Below, one piece after another: positions 19,401-29,600 of a stretch of DNA of 64,000 nt. The position numbers and the translations under genes were made by a program. This DNA is from Streptomyces sp. NBC_00344 (lineage in GTDB: Bacteria; Actinomycetota; Actinomycetes; Streptomycetales; Streptomycetaceae). The notes under the pieces are model-generated. The model worked only from the letters and a program-made list of their open reading frames with translations, made no database searches and was not told the origin of the DNA. The stretch spans positions 1,426,001-1,490,000 of the forward strand of contig NZ_CP107996.1 of NCBI RefSeq assembly GCF_036088315.1, in the 5' to 3' direction. The stretch's first letter is position 1; every line of letters begins with the position of its first letter.

Positions 19401-20369
19401 GACGAGCACTACCGCTGCCATCCGGCGATCGCGGACATCGTCAACGGATACTGCTACGCAGGGCAGTTGCAGGTTCTCACCGACGTCCGCAGGCAGGTTC
19501 CGGCTTCTGATCCGTTCGGCAAGGCCGATCCGGCGCCGGTGCTTGGCTGGGTGGACGTGCCGCACGGCGAGTCGGCGCGGGGTGGCAGCGGTCAGTCATG
19601 GCGCAACGCGGCGGAGGCGGGGCGGGTGCGGGAGACGGTGGACGAGCTGCTGCTACGGCTACCGAAGGACGCGACGGTCGGTGTGGTCACACCGTTCCGG
19701 GCCCAGAAGGAGGCGCTCGCCCGCGTCTGGGCGGACGGCGAGCGGGTCAGGGTGGGCACCGTGCACGCCTTCCAGGGCGGGCAGCGCGACGTCATGGTCC
19801 TGAGCCCGGTGGCGACCAGCAATACCCCACCTCGTACGACGCATTGGGTGGCGAGCCAGGCCAACCTGTGGAACGTGGCCGTCACCCGGGCGAAGTCCCA
19901 GCTGATCACCGTCGGCAGTCACGCGTTCTGGCAGGAACAGGCGGGGTTGCCCGCGTTGCTCGCGGAGCGGTCGGCGGTGCTGCGCACGGACGCGTACGCC
20001 GACCAGGACAGCGCTGTCAGGCCGGAAACGGTCTCCGGCGTCCGCGAAGAGCTCGCCGACCGGCTCCAGGAGTACCTGGGGGTACGCGGGATCACCGATC
20101 TTGAGCGCGCCGCGCTCGTCGGCGGACACACGGTGGATCTGCTGTTCACGGCGGACGGCACGAACACCGCGGTGCTGATCGATCCCGGTCCCCGCAACGA
20201 CCAGGATCCAGCCCGGCACCTGCGGCTGACGCACGCGCGCGGCGACCTGCTCACCGGCCTGCCGTCCGGCGGCGCCGGGGCGAAGACCGGGCCGGTGACC
20301 CGGACGATCCGGGTCCCGGCGTGGCGGATCCTGGCCGGCGAGTCAGTGCTGGAGCCGCTGTTCACCTGA
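16494..20369 (+). CDS. Caspase-like protease fused to an Upf1-type helicase
   Basis: A 1291-residue fusion. The N terminus is a C14-type caspase domain: strand YAMLIGVSTY, catalytic His in YFSGHGE (H84) and catalytic Cys in LLDCCSSGS (C135). A middle region (about 270-560) resembles the N-terminal part of large bacterial SF1 helicases. The C-terminal Upf1/Dna2-type SF1 helicase has Walker A GPPGTGKSE (about 576), VIDEASQCSIPAV (about 887), IIGDPMQLGHIPG, DEHYRCHPAI and TVHAFQGGQRD (about 1089) with VAVTRAK. Caspase-NTPase fusions with EACC1 belong to predicted NTP-dependent immune systems in which nucleic-acid sensing triggers proteolysis and cell death. Both catalytic residues are intact. 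The gene overlaps EACC1 at its start. The last 110 residues may be a degenerate nuclease fold. Confidence 0.85.
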   Translation: MSDNDRYAMLIGVSTYDSDGYHDLPPVKADLHYMRAVLESTEIGMYNDCAMVAEPTRAEMLHAIETFLEERQPIETALLYFSGHGEFCEADGQLYFLTRDADPDDLPGTAVPAEFLERMLQSCRASSKVVLLDCCSSGSVVQGWTSKGAADSDARPAPSTLLHPTGVYFITASDALQAASAMAPAGSSLGTSRFTGEIVEGLRSGRIKDSGWITPDDLFEYLTAQMVRAGVPQEQRPTKSTIRATNTLPLARSVARSVNLPALPGGGSARADQNSSPALLKARELAGLDARDGVDRQRLLRYYVHCLSAQAASGMLPDRDSGRGSAYFLLGQGSETIQSGLGPSLPAPSQLPRPKSTGARSADGAGLQEYWYGYPAITLPERGGDGRRRAAVQIAPLLIQSMELAPDEDGRDKLRPNGVPSLHTKLITDLLDDDEAAELLARWQPTWQEGNGTQMVRAVRELLTELSIPELEPLDLSALSERSVMDSLRPGAHNAAVLLAPSGVERIATEALMDNLLQMSTRTAQNSGTSLDALLTGGNGADMSREAPCIVAPGPCNESQELVIRSAMTRPLTVATGPPGTGKSEVVTAVVATAVAAGQTVLVASTNNDAVDVVAERCDAISPGLLMRTGNAAALEREAAKLEGLLSLPIETPGRGAATVAGDLRNRHARSATHRAEAARLVGEETHLVELLRQRARQADDLQLAVELVEGVWSGSETDALSRWEEQARRAAAARWFAFGRWRRGRALSALVAASGTAPADPWPPWASARPVPPELLLALAEAVAVERAVRELVPRVLGQDEEGLKRARLETAAGLSEVSGELARAVAAEAMTRGRSLMGQRLQALRRRSGFQKSQRNLMAHLKAWAISTHSVRQLELAPKLFDLVVIDEASQCSIPAVLPLLFRAERALIIGDPMQLGHIPGITAQQERQARERAGLSAAQLEDHRLAYHVYASYHAAAQHGESALLLDEHYRCHPAIADIVNGYCYAGQLQVLTDVRRQVPASDPFGKADPAPVLGWVDVPHGESARGGSGQSWRNAAEAGRVRETVDELLLRLPKDATVGVVTPFRAQKEALARVWADGERVRVGTVHAFQGGQRDVMVLSPVATSNTPPRTTHWVASQANLWNVAVTRAKSQLITVGSHAFWQEQAGLPALLAERSAVLRTDAYADQDSAVRPETVSGVREELADRLQEYLGVRGITDLERAALVGGHTVDLLFTADGTNTAVLIDPGPRNDQDPARHLRLTHARGDLLTGLPSGGAGAKTGPVTRTIRVPAWRILAGESVLEPLFT

Positions 20370-20405
20370 CGCATCGGGCAGGCGAACAGCGGCAGAGGTG
20401 CGCGG

Positions 20406-21452
20406 TCACGCCCGCAAGGTCCGCACGACGTAGGTCATGTGCTGGATGTTGCCGACACGGAGCCAGACGGAGGCATTGCCGGTGCCCGCCGGACCGTGCC
20501 CGCGCGCGCAGTCCCGCAGCCAGCTCTCCCCCGCACCGGCCACCGTGCCCCGGAAGTCCGGCAGTTCAAGCAGCTACCGGGCCGCGTCCCGGTTGACGGC
20601 GGTCCGATCCTCGCCCCGTGCCAGTACTTTGGCAAGGACGAACGACTCGGCGGTGGTGTAACGAAGCACGCCCCAGGCGGGGCCGCCCCCGCCCGCCGAC
20701 GGTTCGCGTGCGATAGCCCGGGCGGGCTGGATACCGTAGTCGCCGAAGCTGAGCCACGGGATGTAGCCGCGAGCGGCGGCGGTCAGCTCACGCCAGGCGC
20801 GCCAGTCCGTGCGAGGTTCGGCGCGCAGTCCCTCCTCCAGCATCTGCGCGGTCACGGACGGGAACCCACCGCCCAGAAAGGCGGCGGTCCGCCAGGGTGT
20901 CAGGGGCATCAGAGCGTCGAGCGCGCGCAGTGCCTCCTTTCCGGCAGCGGGACGATCGCCCAGCACCGCACCCAGGTCGAGGAGCAGATCCGCCTCGTCG
21001 GCGGGATCCAGGCGGTCGAGCAGCGCGCGAACAGCATGGGCGGCGTGGTCGTCCCACTCCCCCGGGAGTGCGACACGTATACCGACGCCACTCCCACAGC
21101 GCCGCGCTACCTCCAGCGCGGCGGCCTGCTGGAACTCGGGGCGGCCGGGCCCGGTGATCGGACGCAGTGCGCTCAACTCACAGAGGTCGGCCAGCACCGA
21201 CATGAAGGCCCTCAGTTGGAGCTCTCCGGCGAACGGGGTGTCGATCCAGGCCGGATGATGATGCTGCACCCGGCTCACAGCATGCGCCTCCCGCCGCGTG
21301 TGTGCGACGAGTACGTCGAGGGCCGCCCCATGACGTGGCGGAAGATTCCAGAGCGGCACCACCGCTCCCTGAACGGCCGGACTCAACTGCTGGTATGCCG
21401 CGGTTGCGTGCGGCGACGCCGGCAGGACGGGAACGTACAGCGGTCCGGACAT
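20406..21452 (-). pseudogene. Beta family protein gene with one in-frame TAG
   Basis: The reading frame from the ATG at 21452, with GGGGGAG six bases upstream, looks like an actinobacterial 'beta family protein' (related to phage T4 beta protein). Seen are YVPVLPASPHATAAYQQL near the start, PLWNLPPR, GWDDH-type acidic stretches and YIPWLSFGDYGI. It is interrupted by TAG at 20574-20576. The same frame carries on after the stop for 55 codons (LLELPDFRGTVAGAGESWL, and later NIQHMTYVVRT) to a TGA at 20406-20408, restoring the family's usual length of about 350. A single CAG-to-TAG change would explain it. The truncated 292-residue product may still be made, so loss of function is likely but not certain. 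In other genomes these proteins sit beside defence genes; their activity is unknown. Confidence 0.75.
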
Positions 21453-21722
21453 GACGGCTCCCCCTTGGCTCTGCCCGTGCCCTATTTCCCTCTTCTCTTC
21501 AGGGTCTGCCCCCTCGCCATTTCACGGAATGACGCCTTTTCGGCCCGGGTGGCTGGAACGCGCAAGAACCTGGTAGCTCTGTGATCAGGGAGGTACTGTT
21601 CGTGGTGCTCGGCAGCCGAACCTTTCGCGTCACACACGCGTATGACGGTGCATCCGCCGTGGCTGACTCCTGTCGAACCGGCCGAGCTGTGCCCGGCTGC
21701 TCCCTGATTGGGCACGAGGCGC

Positions 21723-22955
21723 GTGAACCACCGCATACTCGGACTGACGGTCCGGAACTTCCGCACCCTGACGGACGTGAAACTGCCCCTGGGTCCGCTG
21801 ACAGTGATGGTGGGGCCCAACGCTGCAGGCAAGTCGAACGTCCTGCATGCCTTGAAGTTCTTGGGAGACATCGGTCGACAGGGGATCGAGGCCGCGGTCG
21901 ATGATCGAGGTGGTTTCGACGTCCTGGCCTTCCGCGGAGGCCGTAAGCCGGTATCGCGTATCTCGGTCAGCCTTGAGGGCATCTGGTCGGACTTCGCGTC
22001 ATCGAAGAGCCCTGACCGCTATGCGCTGAGCGTCTCTCGGCGCCGGCTGCCGGACGCCTCCCGCCAGCGGTTCACGATGTACCGGCGAGAGCTGTTCACA
22101 CAGCACTCGGTGGAAAGCGCTGTGACCGCCGTCGAGCTGTCCGGCGACCGCATGACAGTCGCCGGTCCGCTGGAGAGCGAGACCGATGCGCCTCACCCCG
22201 CTGTCGGGCGCATGGCGTCGGCGCTTCATAAGGCAGCGCCGCTTCCCTCGGACAGCCCCCCGGCCACGAGCATGAACGAGGTAGCACGGCACCTCAAGCA
22301 GATCCGGGTCTTCGACCCGAATGTGCGCGCCGCGCGGGAGCCCTCTGCGATCACTGATGAAGGGCGCCATCTGAAGGACGACGCCTCCAACCTGGCTGAT
22401 TTCCTCAAGACCTTGCGTGACCTCAAGGACAAGGAAAAGGACGGTCGCAGGGTCATCTGGGAGGCATTGCTGGACGACGTCAGGACGGTTGTTCCCCAGA
22501 TCCACGACATTCATTTGGTGGACGTCCCGGGGATGGCTGGCTACCTCTCGGTAGAGCTGGAAGAGGAGAGCCTGCGAGGACGCACCCGCCTACAGGACGC
22601 CTCCTTCGGCACCGTGCGTCTTATTTGCCTCCTGGCTATCTTCCACGATCCGAACCCTCCTCTGTTGACCTGCATCGAGGAGATTGACCACGGGATCCAC
22701 CCGCACGCTCTGGAACTCCTCGCCGGGAGGTTGCGCGAGGCAAGCCGACGGGGACAGTTCCTGGTCACCACCCACTCACCCGCCTTCGTCGATGAGCTAG
22801 AACCGGACGAGTTCGTCGTCTGTGAACGCGGCCGGGACGGCGCATCAGTCATTCCCGCCCTCACTACGGATGAGGTGCGTGAACGCATCGAAGCATCCGA
22901 AGGTATGCCCATCGGCGAACTGTGGTTCGCCAACACCCTGGGGGGCGGCCTGTGA
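21723..22955 (+). CDS. AAA family ATPase (OLD/RloA/AAA_21-like)
   Basis: A 410-residue SMC/ABC-like ATPase. Walker A is GPNAAGKSNV (about residues 32-41) after the usual LTVRNFRTL opening strand. The signature-like DASFGTVRLICLL lies in the C-terminal half, followed by Walker B LLTCIEEIDHGIHP and the H-loop LVTTHSPAFVD. The GTG at 21723 has GAGG upstream. Its stop overlaps the start of the next gene (GTGA). Stand-alone ATPases of this family pair with a TOPRIM or DUF4276-type partner in overcoming-lysogenisation, RloAB, Gabija-like and PARIS-like defence systems. It is divergent from the broken beta gene across a 270-base region. Confidence 0.87.
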   Translation: MNHRILGLTVRNFRTLTDVKLPLGPLTVMVGPNAAGKSNVLHALKFLGDIGRQGIEAAVDDRGGFDVLAFRGGRKPVSRISVSLEGIWSDFASSKSPDRYALSVSRRRLPDASRQRFTMYRRELFTQHSVESAVTAVELSGDRMTVAGPLESETDAPHPAVGRMASALHKAAPLPSDSPPATSMNEVARHLKQIRVFDPNVRAAREPSAITDEGRHLKDDASNLADFLKTLRDLKDKEKDGRRVIWEALLDDVRTVVPQIHDIHLVDVPGMAGYLSVELEEESLRGRTRLQDASFGTVRLICLLAIFHDPNPPLLTCIEEIDHGIHPHALELLAGRLREASRRGQFLVTTHSPAFVDELEPDEFVVCERGRDGASVIPALTTDEVRERIEASEGMPIGELWFANTLGGGL

Positions 22956-23587
22956 GCTCCAAAGCAAGGCCGAGCAAGGGAAAGGGCAATCGTCCGGTCA
23001 TAGTTGTAGCGGGTGAGAGCGATTACGACAGGCAGGTACTCCGCCACCTCATCCAATCTGTGCACCCCAAAACGAGAATTGCGAATATTAGGAAGAAGGT
23101 CGTACTCACCGAAGCCGACAAACACTTGAGACCGCGCGTGGATGAGATTCGCCGACTGGCAGATACGGCTGCTGTCGGTTCGGAGCTGACCGGAATCGTG
23201 GTCCACGTCGATCTGGACGCCGTGGACGACGCGCGATATACCAAAGTCCGGGAACGCATCGCTTCCGAGCTCAGCAACACGTTCCCCTGCCCCTCCGCTC
23301 TCGCCTTGGCTGCCTTTGAGACCGAGGCATGGCTCATGCAGTTCCCCCGAGCGTTCTCGAAATTCGACTCCGGATGGACCCTGCACAACAAATACCGAGG
23401 TTGCGATCTCACCAAAGTGGATGACCCCAAGCGAAGACTCACGGAGCACGGGTGGAAGACTTCATATCTGGTGTCACACGCACCGAAGATCATGGAGAAC
23501 GCCTTCGAGGAGGACGGCACACTCATGAAGCCGGACGGAAAGAACCGCTCGTTCCAGGAATTCATGGACGAACTGTCCGCCTGGTAG
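22952..23587 (+). CDS. TOPRIM/DUF4276-like partner of the AAA ATPase
   Basis: A 211-residue protein translated from a GTG overlapping the ATPase stop. After a basic leader it has VIVVAGESDYDRQVL, with an acidic residue placed as in the first TOPRIM motif, then VVHVDLDAVDD as a DxD-like second motif, and FETEAWLMQFP. Small proteins of this shape beside AAA_21-type ATPases are assigned to DUF4276, RloB or DUF4435. In PARIS the equivalent partner is a toxic nuclease released by the ATPase on phage sensing. I cannot choose between these families without a profile search. Codon use is clearly less GC-rich than in the neighbours, which fits recent acquisition. Confidence 0.62.
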   Translation: MSSKARPSKGKGNRPVIVVAGESDYDRQVLRHLIQSVHPKTRIANIRKKVVLTEADKHLRPRVDEIRRLADTAAVGSELTGIVVHVDLDAVDDARYTKVRERIASELSNTFPCPSALALAAFETEAWLMQFPRAFSKFDSGWTLHNKYRGCDLTKVDDPKRRLTEHGWKTSYLVSHAPKIMENAFEEDGTLMKPDGKNRSFQEFMDELSAW

Positions 23588-23684
23588 CCGAGGCCCGGAC
23601 TCCACCTGCTGCGGCGATGTCGCATCACAGCGCATATACGGTGGTCCTGATCACCAGGGCAAAGGCAAGACAAAGGGGACCGTC

Positions 23685-26600
23685 GTGAAGCCCACCATGG
23701 CCGCCGCCCAGTTGCGCGGCAGTCTGACGCAGTACCTCACGACGACGTACGCCCTCGCCGACGAGGACACCCGGCGGGCGCTGGAACGCTTCCTCGACCA
23801 CCCCGAGACAGGCATCTTCCGGGGCCCCTACCTCCGGATCAGAACCCCGTTCCACCGCGCCGACGACGGCTGGCAGCGGGACCTGGAGTGGACGGGCGGC
23901 TTCCCCGGCTTCACCCCCCACCGGCACCAGGCCAAGGCATGGAGTCGGCTGTCCACCCTGCGTGGTCCCGCACAGCCGACGCTGGTGACGACTGGAACAG
24001 GCTCCGGCAAGACCGAGTCCTTCCTCATCCCCATTCTCGACCACTGCCGACGGCAGCAGGCCCAGGGCAACCGCGGCATCAAGGCCGTTCTGCTCTACCC
24101 GATGAACGCACTCGCCACCGACCAGGCGGGGCGCATCGCCGAGTACCTGAGCCGGCCCGAACTGGCGCAGGTGACCGCCGGCCTCTACATCGGCGACCGG
24201 CCGGACACCGACTTCCGCCGGGTCATGACGCGACGTGAGGAAATGCGCCTCACGCCGCCCGACGTGCTGATCACTAACTACAAGATGCTCGACCTGCTCC
24301 TCCAGCGCGGCGAGGACCGCCCGTTGTGGGAGAACGCCGACCTCACCTACGTCGTACTCGACGAGTTCCACACCTACGACGGTGCCCAGGGCACAGACGT
24401 GGCGATGCTGCTGCGCCGTCTGGCCGCCTCGACCGGGGCTTCGCGACCGGGGCGACCGCTCGGTTCGATCTGCCCGGTGGCGACGTCGGCGACCCTCGGA
24501 GAAGGCACGGCGGACAAGGAATCCGGCGGCATTCTTGATGTCGCCTCACGAGTCTTTGCGATGCAATTCTCCGCCGACGCCGTCATCGGTGAGGAGCGGA
24601 TGTCCGCGGAGGAGTTCACGGGCGCCGTCGACTACGAGCTGCCGGAGCCTCCCACGCCCCAGGAGGTCATCACCTTCTCCGGCGGTCCCGGTGTGGAAGC
24701 CCAGCCCGATCTGCTGGACCTGGACCGCCTGGCCGCCAGGATGCTGGGCCGATCCGGCCTAGACCCTTTCCGTCTCGGGCGCCTGCTCAAGCGGCACGAT
24801 TTCACTCTGGGTGTGCTGTCCCTCCTAGGCGGAGAACCTCTGGATGAGTGGGGTCTGCGGGACCGGCTGGCCCGGTTCGGATACGCCTGGGGCCGTACCG
24901 CGCGGGAGAACCCGCAACTCGTGCTACAGGCCCTCTCCCGGTTCGTCGCCCTGCTGTCGGCGGCACGCGACCCGGACTCCGACGAGCGCAGACCCCTCCC
25001 CCTCCTGCACATCGAAGCGCACCTGTGGGTCAGGCCCGTGACCCGCGTCCTACGCGGCGTGGGCCCTTCTCCTGAGTTCCGTTGGTACGAGGACGATCGC
25101 ACCGCCGCGCGCCGGGCTGCCCTAAACACCGCTCCGCTCGCCGACGAGGAGCCTGACGGGGTCTCCGGCGGCCGGTCATCGGCGCGCCGACCGCAGCCTC
25201 TTCCCGGCACGGACACAGCTGTCCGCCCGGCCGAGGTGCACCTGCCGGCGGTCTACTGCCGCAACTGCGGGCGCTCCGGATGGGCGTCCCTGTCCCCCGA
25301 GGCCGACCCCCAGCGGCTCGTCATGGCGCAGGACCGGATCTGGCGGGCAGCCGTGGGCCGGGACAAGCGGCGCATCCGCTACTTCATCTCGGCCACGCGG
25401 CGGGAGCGGCAGCAGGTGCTCGACGCCTTGACCGGCGCCCGCCCCTCGGACGGTGGCGTCGACCCCCTGTCGGTGGTGGTACTGGACGGCGGGCAGGGAA
25501 CGTACCGGCTGCCGGCCGCCGCGGACTCCGACGAGCTGATCGATGCCTGGTTTACGCTGGCGCTGCTCGACAAGAAAACCGCCGACCGGGCTGCTAAGGA
25601 CGACCGCTGCCCCGCCTGCCACACCGACAACAGCATCCGCTTCCTCGGTACGGCACAGGCGGCGCTGGCGTCGGCGACGGTCACGCAGCTGTTCACCGGC
25701 GGTGACATCGCGCTCGTTCCCGAAGAACGCAAGACGCTGCTCTTCAACGACTCCACCCAAGACGCGGCACACCGGGCCGGCTATGTCGCCAATGCCTCGT
25801 ACAAGTTCTCCCTGCGATCCCTTCTCGCCCACAATCTGGACGAGTCGGGGGCGCCGACAGCGCTCAACGACCTCATCGGCCATGTGCTGGAGTCCGTGGA
25901 CGACCCGGAGGCGCTGGCCGCCGTCGTGCCGCCCGATCTGCACGACGAACCAGGGGTCGACCGGCTCCTGTCGGGACGCGGCACCGGCGATGCCCGCACA
26001 TGGAAACTGATCGGCGAGCGCCTCGCTTTCGCCACCGTGATGGAGTTCGGGTTGCGCAGCAGAATGGGGCGCACCCTGGAGCTGACACGGACCGCCGCGG
26101 CCGAGGTCGTCGTGGACCAGCCGAGCCGGGTCACGGACGTCGCCCGGGACATCCACCTGTCCCTGCCAGGGCAGCTCCTGGTCACAGGAGGGCTCCCCAC
26201 ACCTGAACGGTACCTCGCCTACGTTCGCGGGCTCCTGGAGCGACTCAGGCTGCGTGGTGCGGTGCACCACCGCTGGCTCCACACCTGGATGAAGGAAGCG
26301 GGTACGAACCGGTATCTGATCTCCGGCCGCAGGCCCGATGGCATGCCCGCCTTCCCCAACGGTGTGGCTCCGCCACGTTTCCTGTTGGACGGTCAGAAGG
26401 ATCGGTCCGAGTTCGACGCCGTCACCGGGCGGCTCGGCTGGTACCAGGACTGGACGCGCCGGTGCCTGGGGCTGGATACGGCCGGGGCGACCGAGTGTCT
26501 ACGCAGGCTGCTTCCCGCCCTCGCCGACGAAAGAGTCCTCGCGGCACGGACAACGAGTGACCGGCAGACCCGGATCTACGGTCTGCAACCCGGGCACATC

Positions 26601-29600
26601 CAAGCGCAGTTGCTCGACGACTCCGTCGTCAACAAGGCGTTCGTCGGCTGCGAGGACTGCGGTTGGCAGCAGGTCATGGCGCCCGAACGCCGCACGCGCT
26701 GGTACGGACACCCCTGTCCGCGCTATAGGTGCAAGGGGATGCTGAAGGCCCCGCAACCCGGCATGCCGGGGAGCGGATCCAGCGTCTCCGGGTTCGGTTC
26801 GGCCGTGCGCGAGCGTGACTACACCGGCGACTATTACCGTCGGCTCTACCTGACCGGTGGCACGTTCCGGGTGGTCACGGCTGAGCACACCGGCATGCTC
26901 AGCAGGCCGGAGCGGGAACGCGTCGAGCGCGGGTTCAAGGCCGGCACCCACTACACCGACCCCAACGTGCTGTCGTGCACGCCGACGCTCGAACTCGGCA
27001 TCGACATCGGCGATCTGTCGGCTGTCCTGCTGGGCTCCCTGCCCGCCGGACCAGCCAACTACGTGCAGCGGGCCGGCCGGGCCGGCCGACGGACCGGTAA
27101 CGCGCTCGTGGTCGCCTTCGGCGGGCGCAAGGCCCGCGATCTCTACTACCTGGACGAGCCGCGCGAGATGATCGCCGGGACGATCCTGCCCCCGGGCTGC
27201 TACCTGTCCGCCGTCGAGATCCTGCGCCGGCAGTACACCGCTCGGCTGCTGGACCTCGCGGCCCGTGGCGCGCTGTTCACCTCCGACGGCGAGCGGCTCG
27301 CTCCCGTGCCCCGGTTGTCCTCGGCCCTGTTCGGCACCACAGGCTGGTGCCAGGACCTGGCGGACGCGGCGCAGACCCACGGCGCCGCGCTGGTCGAGGA
27401 GTTTCTCGGTCTGTTCCCGAACGGCAGCGGACCGGACGTCTCCGCCGATGCCGAAGTCTCCGAACATGCGGCCGGAGAGCTGAAGGCGTACGCCACCGAG
27501 GGAATCGTCAGGGCGTTCCAGGAAGCCGAGGAGGACTGGACGGGGCGGCGCGAGGAGCTCCGCCGAAGGATCGCGGCGATCGACGAGGCTGCCGGACTCC
27601 TGGTCAAGACGGACACCGTGCAGGACCGCGAGCGCCGGGAGCTGCTCGCCGAGCGGCGCGGCGCGGGGGACCTGCTCCGTGAACTGAGCCAGTCGAGCGC
27701 CCACGGCACCCTGGTGGAGCTGGGCCTGCTCCCGAACTACAGCCTCACCGACACCACGACCCAGCTGGAAGCGACGCTGTACTGGACGGAGACACCGGAC
27801 GACGAAGAGGGTGCGCGGGCGGGGAAGCCCGATGGGGAGGCGCCCGGCAAGGTGTACCGCAGCGAGACCCGCGACTACGAACGCTCCCGCAAACTGGCGC
27901 TGACGGAGCTCGCCCCCGGCAACAGCTTCTACGTGAACGGCTACCGTCACGTCGTCCGCGCACTCGACGTCGGTACCCCCGACCGCCGGGCCTGGTCGGT
28001 ATGGCGCCTCTGTCCATCATGCGGATACGCCCGCACGCACCAGAACGCGAAGAACGACACAAGTCCGTGCCCCCGTTGCGGCGGGCGGGAAATCGCCGAC
28101 GCGGGATGCGTGCAGTACGTGCTCCAGCCGAGGCGGGTCATCTCCCGTGACAAGCGCGACGATGCCCGGGTGCGGGACGATCGCGACGAGCGGGACCGGC
28201 GCCGCTACGCCGTGCTGACGACGGTCGACATCGACCCCGAACGCATCGCCCCCGGTTCCTGGCGGCACGAAACCGCCGTGTTCGGAGTGGACTTCACCCG
28301 CCAGGCGAAGATCCGGACGTTCAATCTGGGACTCGACCGCGAGGAGGGGAGCAGCACCGTACCGTTCGCCGGCGCGGACGTCCGACTCAATCCCTTCTAC
28401 GTCTGCACCAGTTGCGGAGGAGCGACGGCTGAGGGACACCCCGTGGTGGACGTCCCTCAGCACGCACTCACTGCGTCGGGAGCGACGAGCACCGCAGCAG
28501 CCGCCCACCACCTGCTGTGGTGTCCGCGTCGCCGGGTCAAGGGTGCATCCGCGGCCGGTGACGGAGGTCAGCCGAGCAACGGCCAGGACGTACCGCTGCT
28601 CCTCGCACACGAGTTGGGCACCGAGGCGGTGCGCGTCCTGCTGCCCGCCTCCGTGGCGCGGGCCAAGGAGCGGTTGGCGTCGTTCACCGCCGCGTTGTTC
28701 ACGGGAATCGCCGCGCAGTACGGCGGCGACCCGGACCACATCGACATCGCCGAGGCGACGATGCCCGACCACGCGGGGGCCGACGGCTCGGACTGGCCGC
28801 GACGATTCCTCGTCATCTACGACCGGCTCCCCGGAGGCACCGGCTATCTGCACCGGCTCGCGTCCGCGGCTGGCTTCCGGGACGTGCTTCTCAAGGCACG
28901 TGAGGTCATCGAGAGCTGCGCCTGCCGCGAGAAGGGGCTCGACGGCTGCCACCAGTGCTTGCTGCGGCGGGTCCCGGCCTCCGACTACGACAAGGTCAGC
29001 CGCAACGAGGTACGCCAGATGCTGGACGATCTGCTGGGCGGGGACGGGGAATGCTGGCGGACCTCACCCGTGGAGACGACACGTCACATTCCGCTGGAGC
29101 GACAGGCGGAGAGCGACCTTGAGATCATGTTCATCGACACGCTCCAGGACTGGGCCAAGCTCTCCGACTCCCAGGCAGCGGCCGATGCCTACACCACCTC
29201 GGCCGGAACCTACGCCCTGGACCTGCGGCTGACGGCGACCGACGGTTCGACGGTGAGCTGGCGTGTCTCGCAGCAGCGCGCCCTGGACGGCACCCGGCCC
29301 GACATACTCCTCGAACGCCTCGATGCGCCGGGCCCACGCGTTGCTGTGTACCTCGACGGCTTCTCGTACCACGCGACGCCCGAGCACAACCGCCTGGCCG
29401 ACGACGCCGCCAAGCGGACCGATCTACGCGGCGAAGGCACGCGGGTGTTCCAGTTGACGTACGACGACGTCAAGGAGTGGCGCGAGCGCGTGCGTGACAC
29501 CGGTTATACGGGGGGCAGCCCGGTTGATCCGGTCTGGGAACCGTACGGGACAGACGCGCGGAACCAGGCGCGCGACTACTACAGCCGGGTGGGCAACGGA

